DNA of 64,000 bases from Pseudonocardiales bacterium (GTDB lineage: Bacteria > Actinomycetota > Actinomycetes > Mycobacteriales > Pseudonocardiaceae): the NCBI GenBank assembly GCA_023252195.1, contig JAHEXI010000002.1:248001-312000 (forward strand), read 5' to 3'. Of this stretch, positions 11,144 to 21,546 are shown in pieces. Position numbers and translations under genes: made by a program. How positions within the stretch are numbered: position 1 is the stretch's first letter; every line of letters begins with the position of its first letter. The notes under the pieces are model-generated. The model ran no database searches. It worked only from the letters and a program-made list of their open reading frames with translations, and had not been told where the DNA came from.

Positions 11144-12475
11144 GTGCTGTACCCGTCGTCACTGCCACCGGCGTCGCTCTCGTCCACCATGTTGGACGAA
11201 TCGCTGCTCGTGCTGCAGGAGACCCGCGCGACGGTGAACGTCCAGCTCGAGCTTGGCACCCACCATCGCCTGGATGAGGCCAGGTTGCATCAGGCGGTGC
11301 TGATCTGCTGCCGACGGCACCCGATGGCTCGCGCTCGCTTAACCCCTACACCGCAGGGTGAGACCTCGTACCGGTGGGACTTCGCCGAGGAGACCGATGC
11401 TGATCCATTTCGGGTGGTGGATTGCTCGGACGATGCCGCGCTGGACAGGCTGCGGACCGAGCTGTACGCCCCACTCATCCCGCTGGACACCTCTCCGGGA
11501 TTTCGGATCGCCTTGGCCCGGCGACCCGGCGGAGATCTCTTACTGCTGGCTGCGAGCCACATCGTCGCCGACGGCGTCGGTGCCGTGCGCCTGCTGCAGA
11601 CCATTGTCCGGGCCTATCGGGGTGAGCCTGACGCAGCGGATCCCCTACCGCTCGCCCAAGCCCGCGACCTCGGCTCATTCCTGGCGCCCAAGACCCGAAG
11701 CGAGAGGTGGGCGCGCCACCTGGAAGGCCTGCGGCGAGTGTGGGAGGCGTTCGATCCGCCGAGCCGGATCGCGGTGCTCGGCGGCACGGACGGGGATGGT
11801 TTCGGATTCGCCTTTCGTGTCCTCGACATCGGTGAGACCACCACACCGGGGTTAGTGCAGCGGGCCTCCGGCACGACGATCAACGACGTTCTGGTCGCCG
11901 CGCTGCACCTCACCGTGCAATCCTGGAACACCAAGCACGGCGCGACGGCTGATCGGATCGGAGTCCAGATGCCGATCAATATCCGCCCTGCGGACCGCTT
12001 GTGGGATGTCGTCAGTAACCTCACGTCGATGGTTTCCGTGTCGACTGAGCCAGCCGATCGAGCGGACCTGGCCACGGCAACTGCCGCGGTGGCCGAGCAG
12101 ACCTACGAGATGCGACGAAACAATCGTGCCTATGGATTGTACGATCTCCTCCGAGCCACCAAGAAAGCGCCGCTGGCGGTCAAGCGAGCTGTGCCCAGAC
12201 TGATACACCTCACCGGTGATCGATTCGTCGACACCGCGATGCTGTCGAACCTGGGCCGCATTCCTGAGCCGCCAACGTTCGCCGACTCGGGGTCACCGGA
12301 GCTGTGGTTCTCCCCACCGTGCGACCCAACCTGCAGAGTCTCTATCGGCGTCGCCACCAGCGGACAGCGGCTCGGCCTGGTCACCCGCTATCGTGACGAA
12401 CAATTCGACGCCGATGCGGCGGAAGAATTCACCGATCTGCTGATAGCGCAATTCGCTCCCCAGCGTGCTTGCTGA
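11144..12475 (+). CDS. Condensation-domain/acyltransferase-like protein
   Basis: This protein of about 443 aa resembles the chloramphenicol-acetyltransferase/condensation superfamily, which includes NRPS condensation domains, PapA acyltransferases and wax-ester synthases. The catalytic HxxxDG motif is visible as SHIVADGVGAVRLLQT near residue 145. A DFGW-like late region and the INDVLVAALHLTVQSWN segment fit the second lobe, and MPINIRPADR and TAMLSNLGRIPEPPTF match condensation folds. It stands alone, without adenylation or carrier domains, so it is more likely a free-standing acyl/aminoacyl transferase. I choose the GTG at 11144 behind AGGAGA (11130-11135) rather than a GTG overlapping smc. 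It separates smc from ftsY. The substrate is unknown. Confidence 0.72.
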   Translation: MLYPSSLPPASLSSTMLDESLLVLQETRATVNVQLELGTHHRLDEARLHQAVLICCRRHPMARARLTPTPQGETSYRWDFAEETDADPFRVVDCSDDAALDRLRTELYAPLIPLDTSPGFRIALARRPGGDLLLLAASHIVADGVGAVRLLQTIVRAYRGEPDAADPLPLAQARDLGSFLAPKTRSERWARHLEGLRRVWEAFDPPSRIAVLGGTDGDGFGFAFRVLDIGETTTPGLVQRASGTTINDVLVAALHLTVQSWNTKHGATADRIGVQMPINIRPADRLWDVVSNLTSMVSVSTEPADRADLATATAAVAEQTYEMRRNNRAYGLYDLLRATKKAPLAVKRAVPRLIHLTGDRFVDTAMLSNLGRIPEPPTFADSGSPELWFSPPCDPTCRVSIGVATSGQRLGLVTRYRDEQFDADAAEEFTDLLIAQFAPQRAC

Positions 12476-12499
12476 TCGGGCGTGGGTATATCTTTTTGG

Positions 12500-13227
12500 C
12501 CTCGGGACATGGGTGGTCGCGGATTGCGGAGCAGCCGCTTGAACCCGGTGCCGAGGGCGGTGTCGCCGTAGGTCACCTTCACCCCACCCGTCCGGAGGAG
12601 TTTCTCCCAACCGACTCGGCCGTACAGGGCTAGGAGCCACGAGACCGCATCACCCGAAGGCGGCAGTCGACGGGGCTGTTTTCGGACAGGTCGATACTGA
12701 CCGTGCCGTCGCAGAATCGGGCTATGACGCTGGGGCCACCATCTACGGCGAGCTCGTAGCTGGCAGCGATCCCCTTGGTGGCCTCGCTGTCGACGAAGAG
12801 GGGCACGAGAGGCAGGCAGGTGTGAACGACCAGCCGGGCGGGTTCGGCCTCGATGGGCCACTAGGCGACCAGTGTCTGGGCCATGCCGTACCCGTGGAGG
12901 AGCTGCTCGCCGAATTAGCAGAGCGGTCATGCTGATGCAAGACAGCGAGCCCACGTGCCAAGGCAACAGATCCTCGGTGGCGCGCCCCTTGCTCGCGTCG
13001 CGGAAGGCATCGATGCCGAGTTGGAGCTCGGTATCCAGCGCAGTGCGATCCCTTTGCATAATCGACGCCAGGTCGTCGTGGCTTCCGGCCGTAGCGGCCT
13101 GGTTGATCCGATAGCACCGCTGCGCGCCCCTGACATGCTCGGAGTAGTCCCTCGCTCCGAAGACCAGGTGGGCCGCGGACTCCCGAGAGTCCAGTCTGAA
13201 CTTGAGATCGGAACGGCCTGCTGGCAA
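12500..13227 (-). pseudogene. Broken mycothiol-dependent maleylpyruvate isomerase-like (MDMPI/SCP2) gene
   Basis: Read leftward, three different frames together resemble one gene. The N-terminal part has VRGAQRCYRINQAATAG, MQRDRTALDTELQLGIDAF and ASKGRATEDLL. After a frame change comes FGEQLLHGYGMAQTLVA followed by an in-frame TAG, then LVVHTCLPLVPLFVDSEATK and GGPSVIARFCDGTVSIDL. After another frame change comes GDAVSWLLALYGRVGWEKLL and GFKRLLRNP. The order (DinB-like N-terminus, then an SCP2-like C-terminus ending in RNP) matches mycothiol-dependent maleylpyruvate isomerase relatives. One stop and at least two frame changes argue for a dead gene unless there are sequencing errors. The family call comes from recognition alone. 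Confidence 0.55.
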
Positions 13228-13283
13228 TCGTGGTGCATGGTCTGGCGAGCGATCCCGCTTTGTCGGGGTCGTGTTGTAGCGTG

Positions 13284-15065
13284 ATGTTCGTGATCGTTCG
13301 GCAGCTGATTCCCGTGGGCTTGGCGGATATTGCGCCGGGTCCGGAATTGGCGGGTGTCCTGGCGGGGATTGAGCTGTCTCGGTTGTCGGGTTATGACTGT
13401 GTCGAGGTGCTCAAGGCACGGTACCGGCAGGTAAATCATGAACGGGCCCGGTTGATGGCCACTATGGTCGAGGTCGGGTTGTGTGGTATCGGTCCGGATG
13501 ACGAGTTGCCCCGTATAACCGGACCTGATGAGTTCTCCGCGGATGAGATCCGCGCCGCGCTGGTTTTCACTCGCCGGGCGGCCGATGTGCAGTTCTGGTT
13601 GGCGCATGATCTGGTGACGCGGCTGCCTGCCGTTCATGCCGCGATGGATGCAGGGACCCTGGATGAGCCACGGGCCCGGGTGCTGTCGGAGTGGACTGTC
13701 GAGCTGAGCCCCGAACAGGCCCGCGCATTGTGCGCTGAGCTGCTGCCCCGGGCGCCGGGCTTGACTACCGGACAGCTCATTGAGCAGATCAAGAAACTGG
13801 CCATAGCCCTGGATCCGGAGTGGGCCCAGCGCCGCTATGAACAAGCCGTAGCCGACCGCAAGGTGGTCGGTTACCGCAACCCCGACGGCTCGGCGAATCT
13901 GTCCGGGCTCAACCTGCCCGTCGACCGGGTCGCCGCCGCCAGCGGGCACATCGACGCGCTGGCCAAAGCCGCCAAACACGCCGGGGATTGCCGTCCCATC
14001 GACCATATCCGCGCTGATCTCTTTCTCGGCATGACCGACGGCACCTACGCCGGGCTCGACGATACGGCGATCCTCGACCACCTCCGCAGCGCTCAAGGGG
14101 ACGAGGACGGTCCCAACGACCAAGCTGCCGAGCCCGGGGACCAAGCCGGCGCATCTGACGATGAGACCGTCAGACCCGATGACGGGGGCGAGATCGTTGA
14201 GAATGTCCCGGCGGATGACCTGACGAAAAGCGGCTCGGGAATGGAACTGCGGGTGCGGCTATCCACGCTTCTCGGGTGCGACCAGTACCCGGGTGAGCTG
14301 GCCGGCTGGGGACCCGTACATGCCAAACTGGCCCACGAGCTGGCCACCACCCTGGGTGGCGCCCAGTGGCGGTTCGCGATCACCGACGAGCACGGGCAAC
14401 TACGCCACTGCGGGATCACCTCGGCGCGGCCCACCGGCACATGCACCCGGATAGTGGGTTGTCGAGCGATCGTAGAACTGCAAGTCTCGACGGCCACTTT
14501 ACACGCTTTGGGCCAGCACCTCGCCGGCCTGGGAGCCTGGGCTGATGTGGTGGCTGACCTTGTTCGCCGGCTCGAAGCGGGCGCCGCCGGTGCGGACCGC
14601 TTCGCAGGCGACGCTCGCCGGCGGGCTCCTGGTGCCGCGCTGAGCCGCTATCTGGAGATCCGCGACCGGTCCTGCATCATGATCGGATGCCGGGCTCCCG
14701 CCCGAACTGCTGACAAGGACCACACCAGCGACCATGGCTGCGGTGGATCCACCACCGACGACAACCTCGGCAGCGCCTGTCGACATGACCACCGGCTCAA
14801 GCACGAAGGCGGCTGGCGGTTGCACCAGCCCCAACCTGGCCACTTTCGCTGGACTAGCCGCCTAGGCCACAGCTACCAGCGGCGGCCACCCCCGATCCTC
14901 GAACCGCTACCGGATCCTCTCGACCGGGGTCGGCCACCATTCCCGCTGCTGATTCCGACGGACGCCGGCTGGGAGGACTCTGAGATCTGGGCAAAGCCGC
15001 CACCGGAACCGCAACCACCACCGGAAGCGCAACCAGGCGTCGACCAAGAGCCTCCGCCCTTCTAA
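13284..15065 (+). CDS. DUF222 / HNH endonuclease domain protein (13E12 repeat family)
   Basis: Members of this family are multicopy in actinobacterial genomes and are often treated as mobile or domesticated nucleases. The N-terminal DUF222 part runs from LAGVLAGIELSRLSGYDCVE through the DEIRAALVFTRRAADVQFWL and LDEPRARVLSEWT segments. A low-complexity acidic insert lies around residues 275-325. The C-terminal HNH-type region has CIMIGCRAP, TADKDHTSDHGCGGSTTDDN and ACRHDHRLKHEGGW, with the Cys/His/Asp pattern of the nuclease. A proline-rich tail ends the 593-aa protein. The ATG at 13284 is preferred over a GTG at 13230. It borders a pseudogene, which supports a recombination-prone spot. Confidence 0.85.
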   Translation: MFVIVRQLIPVGLADIAPGPELAGVLAGIELSRLSGYDCVEVLKARYRQVNHERARLMATMVEVGLCGIGPDDELPRITGPDEFSADEIRAALVFTRRAADVQFWLAHDLVTRLPAVHAAMDAGTLDEPRARVLSEWTVELSPEQARALCAELLPRAPGLTTGQLIEQIKKLAIALDPEWAQRRYEQAVADRKVVGYRNPDGSANLSGLNLPVDRVAAASGHIDALAKAAKHAGDCRPIDHIRADLFLGMTDGTYAGLDDTAILDHLRSAQGDEDGPNDQAAEPGDQAGASDDETVRPDDGGEIVENVPADDLTKSGSGMELRVRLSTLLGCDQYPGELAGWGPVHAKLAHELATTLGGAQWRFAITDEHGQLRHCGITSARPTGTCTRIVGCRAIVELQVSTATLHALGQHLAGLGAWADVVADLVRRLEAGAAGADRFAGDARRRAPGAALSRYLEIRDRSCIMIGCRAPARTADKDHTSDHGCGGSTTDDNLGSACRHDHRLKHEGGWRLHQPQPGHFRWTSRLGHSYQRRPPPILEPLPDPLDRGRPPFPLLIPTDAGWEDSEIWAKPPPEPQPPPEAQPGVDQEPPPF

Positions 15066-15240
15066 AGCTGCAGAAGCGGGCGCGGCCCTTGGTCGCCCTC
15101 ACGAGCCCTTGCATGGGCAGATGAGCGCAACATCTCGAGGGCGCCCAAAACGTCCGCATGAGTACCTGATGAGCGGTTTATACGGGACCGGTGGCTGACC
15201 GGAGCTGCTCACCAGCGCGACCGGATGCCAGGATGGTCTG

Positions 15241-16944
15241 GTGTCTAGCGTGATCTGGATCTCCGTCGCCATCGCGGTGGCGTTGTTGGTCGCGCTGGCC
15301 GTGGGCCTGTTGCTAGCTCGCCGCCGGCGGATCAGCATCGCCGAGAAGCCCGACCAGCAGGTGGAGGCGCCGCCTCCGGCACCTCGCCGTTATCAGGCTG
15401 GCGGCTCTATCAGCTTCTCCTCCGGCGGAGGTGGTCCACCGGCACCACCGCAGGCTCCGGCACCGCCGCAGGCTCCGGCACCACCGCAGGCTCCGGCACC
15501 ACCGCAGGCTCCGGCACCACCGCAGGCTCCGGCACCGCCGCAGGCTCCGGCACCGCCGCAGGCTTCGGCTCCGGCACCGCCGAAGCCGCCCGCGCAGGCG
15601 CCCCCTGAGGTTCCTGTGCGGCCGCAGGCTTCTGCTCCGGCGCCGCCGAAGCCGCCTGCGCAAGCGCCGTCGGCCCCCGCCCCGCCCAAACCGCAGGCTT
15701 CTGCCCCAGCGCCGCCGAAACCGCCTCGGACAACCAAGTCGAAGCGGAAACCAACAGCGCCACCGCCGCCTACGCGTGTCGCTGGACCGGCTCCGACGAA
15801 ACAACGACCTGTCGCACCCGCTCCCACCAAGCCGACTCCTCCCAAGCCGGCTCCGGCTGAATCAGCACCGGTACAACCGGCTCCTCCCAAGCCGGCTCCG
15901 GCGAAACCGGCTCCGGCGAAACCGGCTCCGGCGCAACCGGCTCCAGCGCAACCGGCTCCGGCACAACTGGCTCCGGCAGAACCGGACGCCGCGCTGGTCG
16001 AGCCGATCGACGCCCCTGCCGGTCGGCTGGTGCGGTTGCGCGGTCGGCTGGCGAAGTCCAGATCGGCATTCGGGCAGAGCCTGTTGGGTCTACTCGGCGC
16101 TGGCGATCTCGACGAGGATTCCTGGACCGACGTGGAGGACACTCTGTTGCTGGCCGATCTCGGCGCGGCCACCACTACCGAGATTGTGGACAGGCTGCGC
16201 GCCGAACTCGCTGCGCGCGCCGTGCGGACGGCCGAGCAAGCCCGGGCGGCGCTGCGCGACGTGCTGATCGAAGCACTTCGTCCGGAGCTGGATCGTGCGG
16301 TGCGGGCATTGCCGCACAACGGTGCCGATGGCGTGAGTGTCCCCGGTGTGGTGCTGATCGCCGGGGTGAACGGCACTGGTAAGACCACCACCACCGGCAA
16401 GCTGGCCCGCGTGCTGGTCGCCGACGGGCGACGGGTGCTGCTCGGCGCAGCCGATACCTTCCGGGCCGCCGCCGTCGAGCAGCTATCCACCTGGGGGGAG
16501 CGCGCCGGCGCGGAGGTCGTCCGAGGCGCCGAGGGCGCCGACCCGGCCAGCGTGGCGTTCGATGCGGTCAAGCGGGGCAGCGTGGACGGCGTGGATACGG
16601 TGTTGATCGACACCGCCGGCCGGCTGCACACCAAGACCGGCCTGATGGACGAGCTGGGCAAGGTCAAGCGGGTGATCTCCAAGCAGACCGAGGTGGATGA
16701 GGTGCTGCTGGTGCTCGACGCCACCACCGGTCAGAACGGGATTATGCAGGCCAGGGTGTTCCGCGAGGTCGTCGATATCACCGGCATCGTCTTGACCAAG
16801 CTGGACGGGACCGCCAAGGGCGGCATCGTCTTCCACGTGCAGCGCGAGCTTGGGGTGCCGGTCAAGCTAGTGGGCCTCGGCGAAGGTGTAGACGATCTCG
16901 CGCCATTCGAGCCCGCTGCGTTCGTGGACGCCTTATTGGACTGA
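15241..16944 (+). CDS. ftsY: Signal recognition particle receptor FtsY
   Basis: FtsY is the membrane receptor that docks SRP-bound ribosomes to the translocon. The 567-aa protein starts with a membrane-spanning helix (residues 4-26). A very long Pro/Ala-rich linker (about residues 40-255) follows, built from tandem repeats. The NG GTPase is complete: GVNGTGKTTTTGKLA (P-loop), DTFRAAAVEQLSTW, DTAGRLHTKTGLMDEL and TKLDGTAKGG. The GTG at 15241 starts just before the membrane helix. smc-ftsY-amtB-glnB-glnD-ffh is the ancestral order, with extra genes inserted after smc here. The linker is unusually repetitive for the protein. Confidence 0.97.
   Translation: MSSVIWISVAIAVALLVALAVGLLLARRRRISIAEKPDQQVEAPPPAPRRYQAGGSISFSSGGGGPPAPPQAPAPPQAPAPPQAPAPPQAPAPPQAPAPPQAPAPPQASAPAPPKPPAQAPPEVPVRPQASAPAPPKPPAQAPSAPAPPKPQASAPAPPKPPRTTKSKRKPTAPPPPTRVAGPAPTKQRPVAPAPTKPTPPKPAPAESAPVQPAPPKPAPAKPAPAKPAPAQPAPAQPAPAQLAPAEPDAALVEPIDAPAGRLVRLRGRLAKSRSAFGQSLLGLLGAGDLDEDSWTDVEDTLLLADLGAATTTEIVDRLRAELAARAVRTAEQARAALRDVLIEALRPELDRAVRALPHNGADGVSVPGVVLIAGVNGTGKTTTTGKLARVLVADGRRVLLGAADTFRAAAVEQLSTWGERAGAEVVRGAEGADPASVAFDAVKRGSVDGVDTVLIDTAGRLHTKTGLMDELGKVKRVISKQTEVDEVLLVLDATTGQNGIMQARVFREVVDITGIVLTKLDGTAKGGIVFHVQRELGVPVKLVGLGEGVDDLAPFEPAAFVDALLD
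15442..15567 (+). repeat. 18-bp tandem repeat in ftsY (seven copies)
   Basis: Seven consecutive copies of an 18-bp unit of the form GCACCGCCGCAGGCTCCG encode the hexapeptide APPQAP. Copies differ only at single third positions (CCA/CCG) and, in the last one, TCG for CCG. The near identity at DNA level suggests recent expansion or contraction by slippage. Confidence 0.9.
15826..15990 (+). repeat. 15-bp degenerate tandem repeats in ftsY linker
   Basis: A second repeat type follows, units of the form GCGAAACCGGCTCCG encoding AKPAP. Five or six close copies lie at 15886-15975, with degenerate KPTPPKPAP-like copies before them. The units drift from Lys to Gln to Glu in the variable position. It forms the last part of the flexible linker before the NG domain. 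Confidence 0.8.
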
Positions 16945-17021
16945 AACTTTCCAATGCACCAAAGCGACTGGGCTACCCCATCCACATCGGCAACCCCGAC
17001 GTAACAGTAGGGCCCCCACAG

Positions 17022-17059
17022 TTAACGTGGCGGAAACATACTGTGCCGCCCCCCGAAAC
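17022..17059 (+). promoter_or_regulatory. GlnR-type operator upstream of amtB
   Basis: The site reads TTAAC-n6-GAAAC-n6-TGCCG-n6-GAAAC, with GAAAC at 17033-17037 and 17055-17059, exactly 22 bases apart. This matches the spacing of the actinobacterial GlnR box (GTnAC-n6-GAAAC, repeated). The first half is close to consensus; the second GTnAC position is degenerate. An extra GTAAC lies at 17001-17005. It sits 71 bases before the amtB start. GlnR control of amtB-glnK/B-glnD is established in streptomycetes and mycobacteria; that it acts here is inferred. Confidence 0.65.
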
Positions 17060-17129
17060 ACCCACTGTTCACTCTTTTCACACGCACCACCCGATCGTGA
17101 TGCGTGTCTCGACACAGAGGAGTGAACCC

Positions 17130-18850
<1,721 letters not shown>

Positions 18851-18894
18851 CGTTCTCTGGCTGTGCCGTTCCACAGCTGTGACGTGCTGATCTC

Positions 18895-18935
18895 CTGGCG
18901 GGGTACCGGTGTGCATCTCACCGGTACCCCGCCAG
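18895..18935 (+). terminator. Strong hairpin after glnB
   Basis: The arms CTGGCGGGGTACCGGTG (18895-18911) and its exact complement (18919-18935) form a perfect 17-bp stem around a 7-base loop. It lies 44 bases after the glnB stop and 149 bases before glnD. There is no T tract, as is usual for GC-rich actinobacterial terminators. It suggests that amtB-glnB transcripts end or are attenuated here before glnD. Confidence 0.8.
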
Positions 18936-19083
18936 TAGGTGATCTGCTCGAAACCTGTTTGTAACGTACCAGCGGTCGCTGCGTTACAAGGCTCGCGAAC
19001 CCTCAAGGCGACCGACGTCGCCGGGCGGATGCCAGCACCGGACGGCATCAAACCGGCGACCTTTGGCACGGAAGGGCAGCGCG

Positions 19084-21522
19084 ATGAAGCGGCCAGGAGC
19101 CCTCTCCCGTCCCGGTGGCTCGGACACCCCAGCAGACGATCTCGTCAGGGCCCGCGCTGCACTTCTCGGCGACAATCCCCGGCAGCGCCAGCTCAGCGCA
19201 CCAGCGCTGCGGGCAGCGCTTGCGGACCTCTACGAGTTGTGGCTCACCTCTCGTTGCACGGCGGTGGGCCTTGGTGGCGGCAGCGCATTGATCGCGGTCG
19301 GTGCGCTGGGTCGTCGAGAGGTGGTGCCGTACTCGGATCTCGACCTGGTCCTGCTGCATGACGGCAAGCGCGACGTGGCCGAGCTCGCGAACTCGTTGTG
19401 GTACCCGCTGTGGGATGCCGGCATCGATCTTGACCACAGCGTGCGAACGGTCGGACAGGCTGTCCAGGTGGCAGCCACCGATCTGCGCGCCGCGCTGGGG
19501 TTGCTCGATGCCCGCCTGATGGCGGGGGACGAGGAGTTGTTCACCGCGATGGACACCGCCGTGCGGCGCGCGTGGCGCAGTGGCGTCCGCGGCCGTCTCG
19601 ACGAGCTTGTTGAGTCAACGCGACAGCGCTGGCAGCGCAGTGGTGACATCGCGCACCGGGTTGAACCCGATCTCAAGAACGGCCACGGTGGGTTGCGGGA
19701 CGTGCAGTTGCTGGATGCGCTGTCCGCTGGCCAACTCGTCGACCGGGCTGGGCCCGACGTGCGCGAAGCGCGCGATTTGCTGCTCGATGTGCGCACCGAG
19801 CTGCACCGGTTCGCTGGCCGGGGCCGCGACGTGCTCCGTGCCCAGGAGGCCGACCAGGTCGCCGCGGCGCTGGCGCTCGGGGACCGCTTCGAGCTGGCCA
19901 GGCGCCTTTCCGGAGCGGCGCGGACCGTTGCCTATGCAGTGGACGTCGGGTTGCGCGCCGCGCGGGCCGCAGTGCCCGCGTCCCGCGGTCGCGCCCGGCT
20001 GCCCGGGTTGCGCAGCCTCACTCGCGGACCGGTACGCCGTCCGTTGGATGAGGGCGTCGTCGAGCACGGTGGCCAGGTGGCGCTGGCCCGCGACGCAAAC
20101 CCGGCGCGGGACCCGGCGCTGGCTCTGCGGGTCGCGGCGACGGCGGCCCGAACCGGTATGCCGGTCGCTACCGGCACGTTGGCCACCCTGGCTGAGACCG
20201 CGCCGGAGCTGCGTCGACCATGGCCGCGGCCAGCGCTGGAGGAGCTACTGTCGCTGCTCGGCGCCGGCCCGGCGGCGGTGGATGTCATCGAGGCGATGGA
20301 CCGCACCGGACTGTGGGGACGGCTATTCCCGGAATGGGGTGCGGTCCGTGACCTACCACCGCGGGATCAGGCACACATCTGGACCGTGGACCGGCATCTA
20401 GTGGAGGCCGCGGCGCAGGCGGCTCGGCTGACCACCACGGTCGCCCGCCCGGACCTGCTGCTGCTCGGCGCGCTGCTGCACGACCTGGGCAAGGGCCGCG
20501 GCGGCGACCACAGCGTCGTCGGCGCCGCTCTCGCCGAGCAGATCGGGCACCGGCTCGGGCTGTGGCCCTCGGACGTCGAAACGCTCTGCGCGATGGTGCG
20601 CCACCATCTGCTGCTACCCCACACCGCGACCCGCCGAGACCTCGACGACCCCACCACCGCGCAGCGAGTTGTCGACGCCCTCGGTGGTGACCCGACGCTG
20701 CTGGAGCTGCTGGTCGCGCTGGCCGAGGCGGACAGCCTTGCCACCGGCCCTGGCATCTGGACCGAATGGCGCGCCGGCCTGATCTCCGACCTCGCCGAGC
20801 GCTGCCGTGCGGTGCTGGCCGGCCGACCGCTACCGGTTCCGGAGCCGCTCACCGAGGAGCACCGTGCGCTGGCGCTGCAGTTTGTCAGGTCCGGCGCGCT
20901 GCACGTCACTGCGAGCGGCGCTACCGGGCCGGATGCGATGACCACCATCACGATGGTGGCGCCTGGCCGGCCGGGGGTGCTCGCCCTGGCAGCCGGGGTA
21001 CTCGCGCTGCACTCGCTGCGGGTGCACTCGGCGGACATCCGGGTCGTGGAGCTGCCCGGTGGTTGCGCTGCGGTGCAGAGCTTCACCGTCTCGCCGCGTT
21101 TCGGTCGGCCGCCGGACGTCGCGCTGCTACGCCAGGATCTGGGGCGGGCATTGGATGGCTCACTGCAACTGGCGGATGCGCTGGCGGCCAAGGAACGCGA
21201 CTACGGCGAGATCCCAGCGTCCACGGCGGGGTTGTCCGACATCGAGACCAAGGTGCTGTGGTTTGACGACGAGGCCACCGGCGCGGTGGTCCTTGAGCTG
21301 CGCACTACCGACCGGATCGGTTTGCTGCACCGGGTAGCCGCGGCGTTGGAGTGCAATTCGGTCACCATCCGGTGGGCGCGGGTCGTCACCATGGGCGGCT
21401 CGGCGGTGGACTCGTTCTGCCTGACTGTCCCCGGTGGTCACAGTGCTCCCGATGGTCACACCGCACTGCAGCCCGAGGTACGCGACCGGATCGAACGCAC
21501 GGTGCTCAGCGCGGCCCGGTAA
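19084..21522 (+). CDS. glnD: [Protein-PII] uridylyl/adenylyltransferase GlnD
   Basis: GlnD modifies and demodifies PII in response to nitrogen status (adenylylation in actinobacteria). The 812-aa protein has the nucleotidyltransferase motif GGGSALIAVGALGRREVVPY followed by SDLDLVLLHD with the catalytic aspartates. GHGGLRDVQLLDAL is the conserved GlnD-type segment after it. The HD domain follows (AHIWTVDRHLVEAA, LLGALLHDLGKGRGGDHS). Two ACT domains close the protein (TMVAPGRPGVLALAAGVLAL and LELRTTDRIGLLHRVAAALE). The ATG at 19084 lies 8 bases after GGAAGGG; a TTG 21 bases upstream is less likely. A small inverted repeat TTGTAACG/CGTTACAA (18959-18966, 18982-18989) lies upstream and may belong to its promoter. 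Confidence 0.95.
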   Translation: MKRPGALSRPGGSDTPADDLVRARAALLGDNPRQRQLSAPALRAALADLYELWLTSRCTAVGLGGGSALIAVGALGRREVVPYSDLDLVLLHDGKRDVAELANSLWYPLWDAGIDLDHSVRTVGQAVQVAATDLRAALGLLDARLMAGDEELFTAMDTAVRRAWRSGVRGRLDELVESTRQRWQRSGDIAHRVEPDLKNGHGGLRDVQLLDALSAGQLVDRAGPDVREARDLLLDVRTELHRFAGRGRDVLRAQEADQVAAALALGDRFELARRLSGAARTVAYAVDVGLRAARAAVPASRGRARLPGLRSLTRGPVRRPLDEGVVEHGGQVALARDANPARDPALALRVAATAARTGMPVATGTLATLAETAPELRRPWPRPALEELLSLLGAGPAAVDVIEAMDRTGLWGRLFPEWGAVRDLPPRDQAHIWTVDRHLVEAAAQAARLTTTVARPDLLLLGALLHDLGKGRGGDHSVVGAALAEQIGHRLGLWPSDVETLCAMVRHHLLLPHTATRRDLDDPTTAQRVVDALGGDPTLLELLVALAEADSLATGPGIWTEWRAGLISDLAERCRAVLAGRPLPVPEPLTEEHRALALQFVRSGALHVTASGATGPDAMTTITMVAPGRPGVLALAAGVLALHSLRVHSADIRVVELPGGCAAVQSFTVSPRFGRPPDVALLRQDLGRALDGSLQLADALAAKERDYGEIPASTAGLSDIETKVLWFDDEATGAVVLELRTTDRIGLLHRVAAALECNSVTIRWARVVTMGGSAVDSFCLTVPGGHSAPDGHTALQPEVRDRIERTVLSAAR

Positions 21523-21532
21523 GTACCGGGGC

Positions 21533-21538
21533 TACCAT
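21533..21538 (+). promoter_or_regulatory. Putative -10 box, leaderless start of the coiled-coil gene
   Basis: TACCAT lies 8 bases upstream of the ATG at 21547. It fits TANNNT and the spacing expected for transcription starting at or next to the start codon. No ribosome-binding site is visible. Confidence 0.4.
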
Positions 21539-21546
21539 CCGGCGAC

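Noticed and set aside
15310-16727. Long minus-strand Gly/Ala- and Arg-rich frames opposite ftsY
   Set aside because: They are translations of the Pro/Ala repeat DNA in other frames and carry no domain signal.
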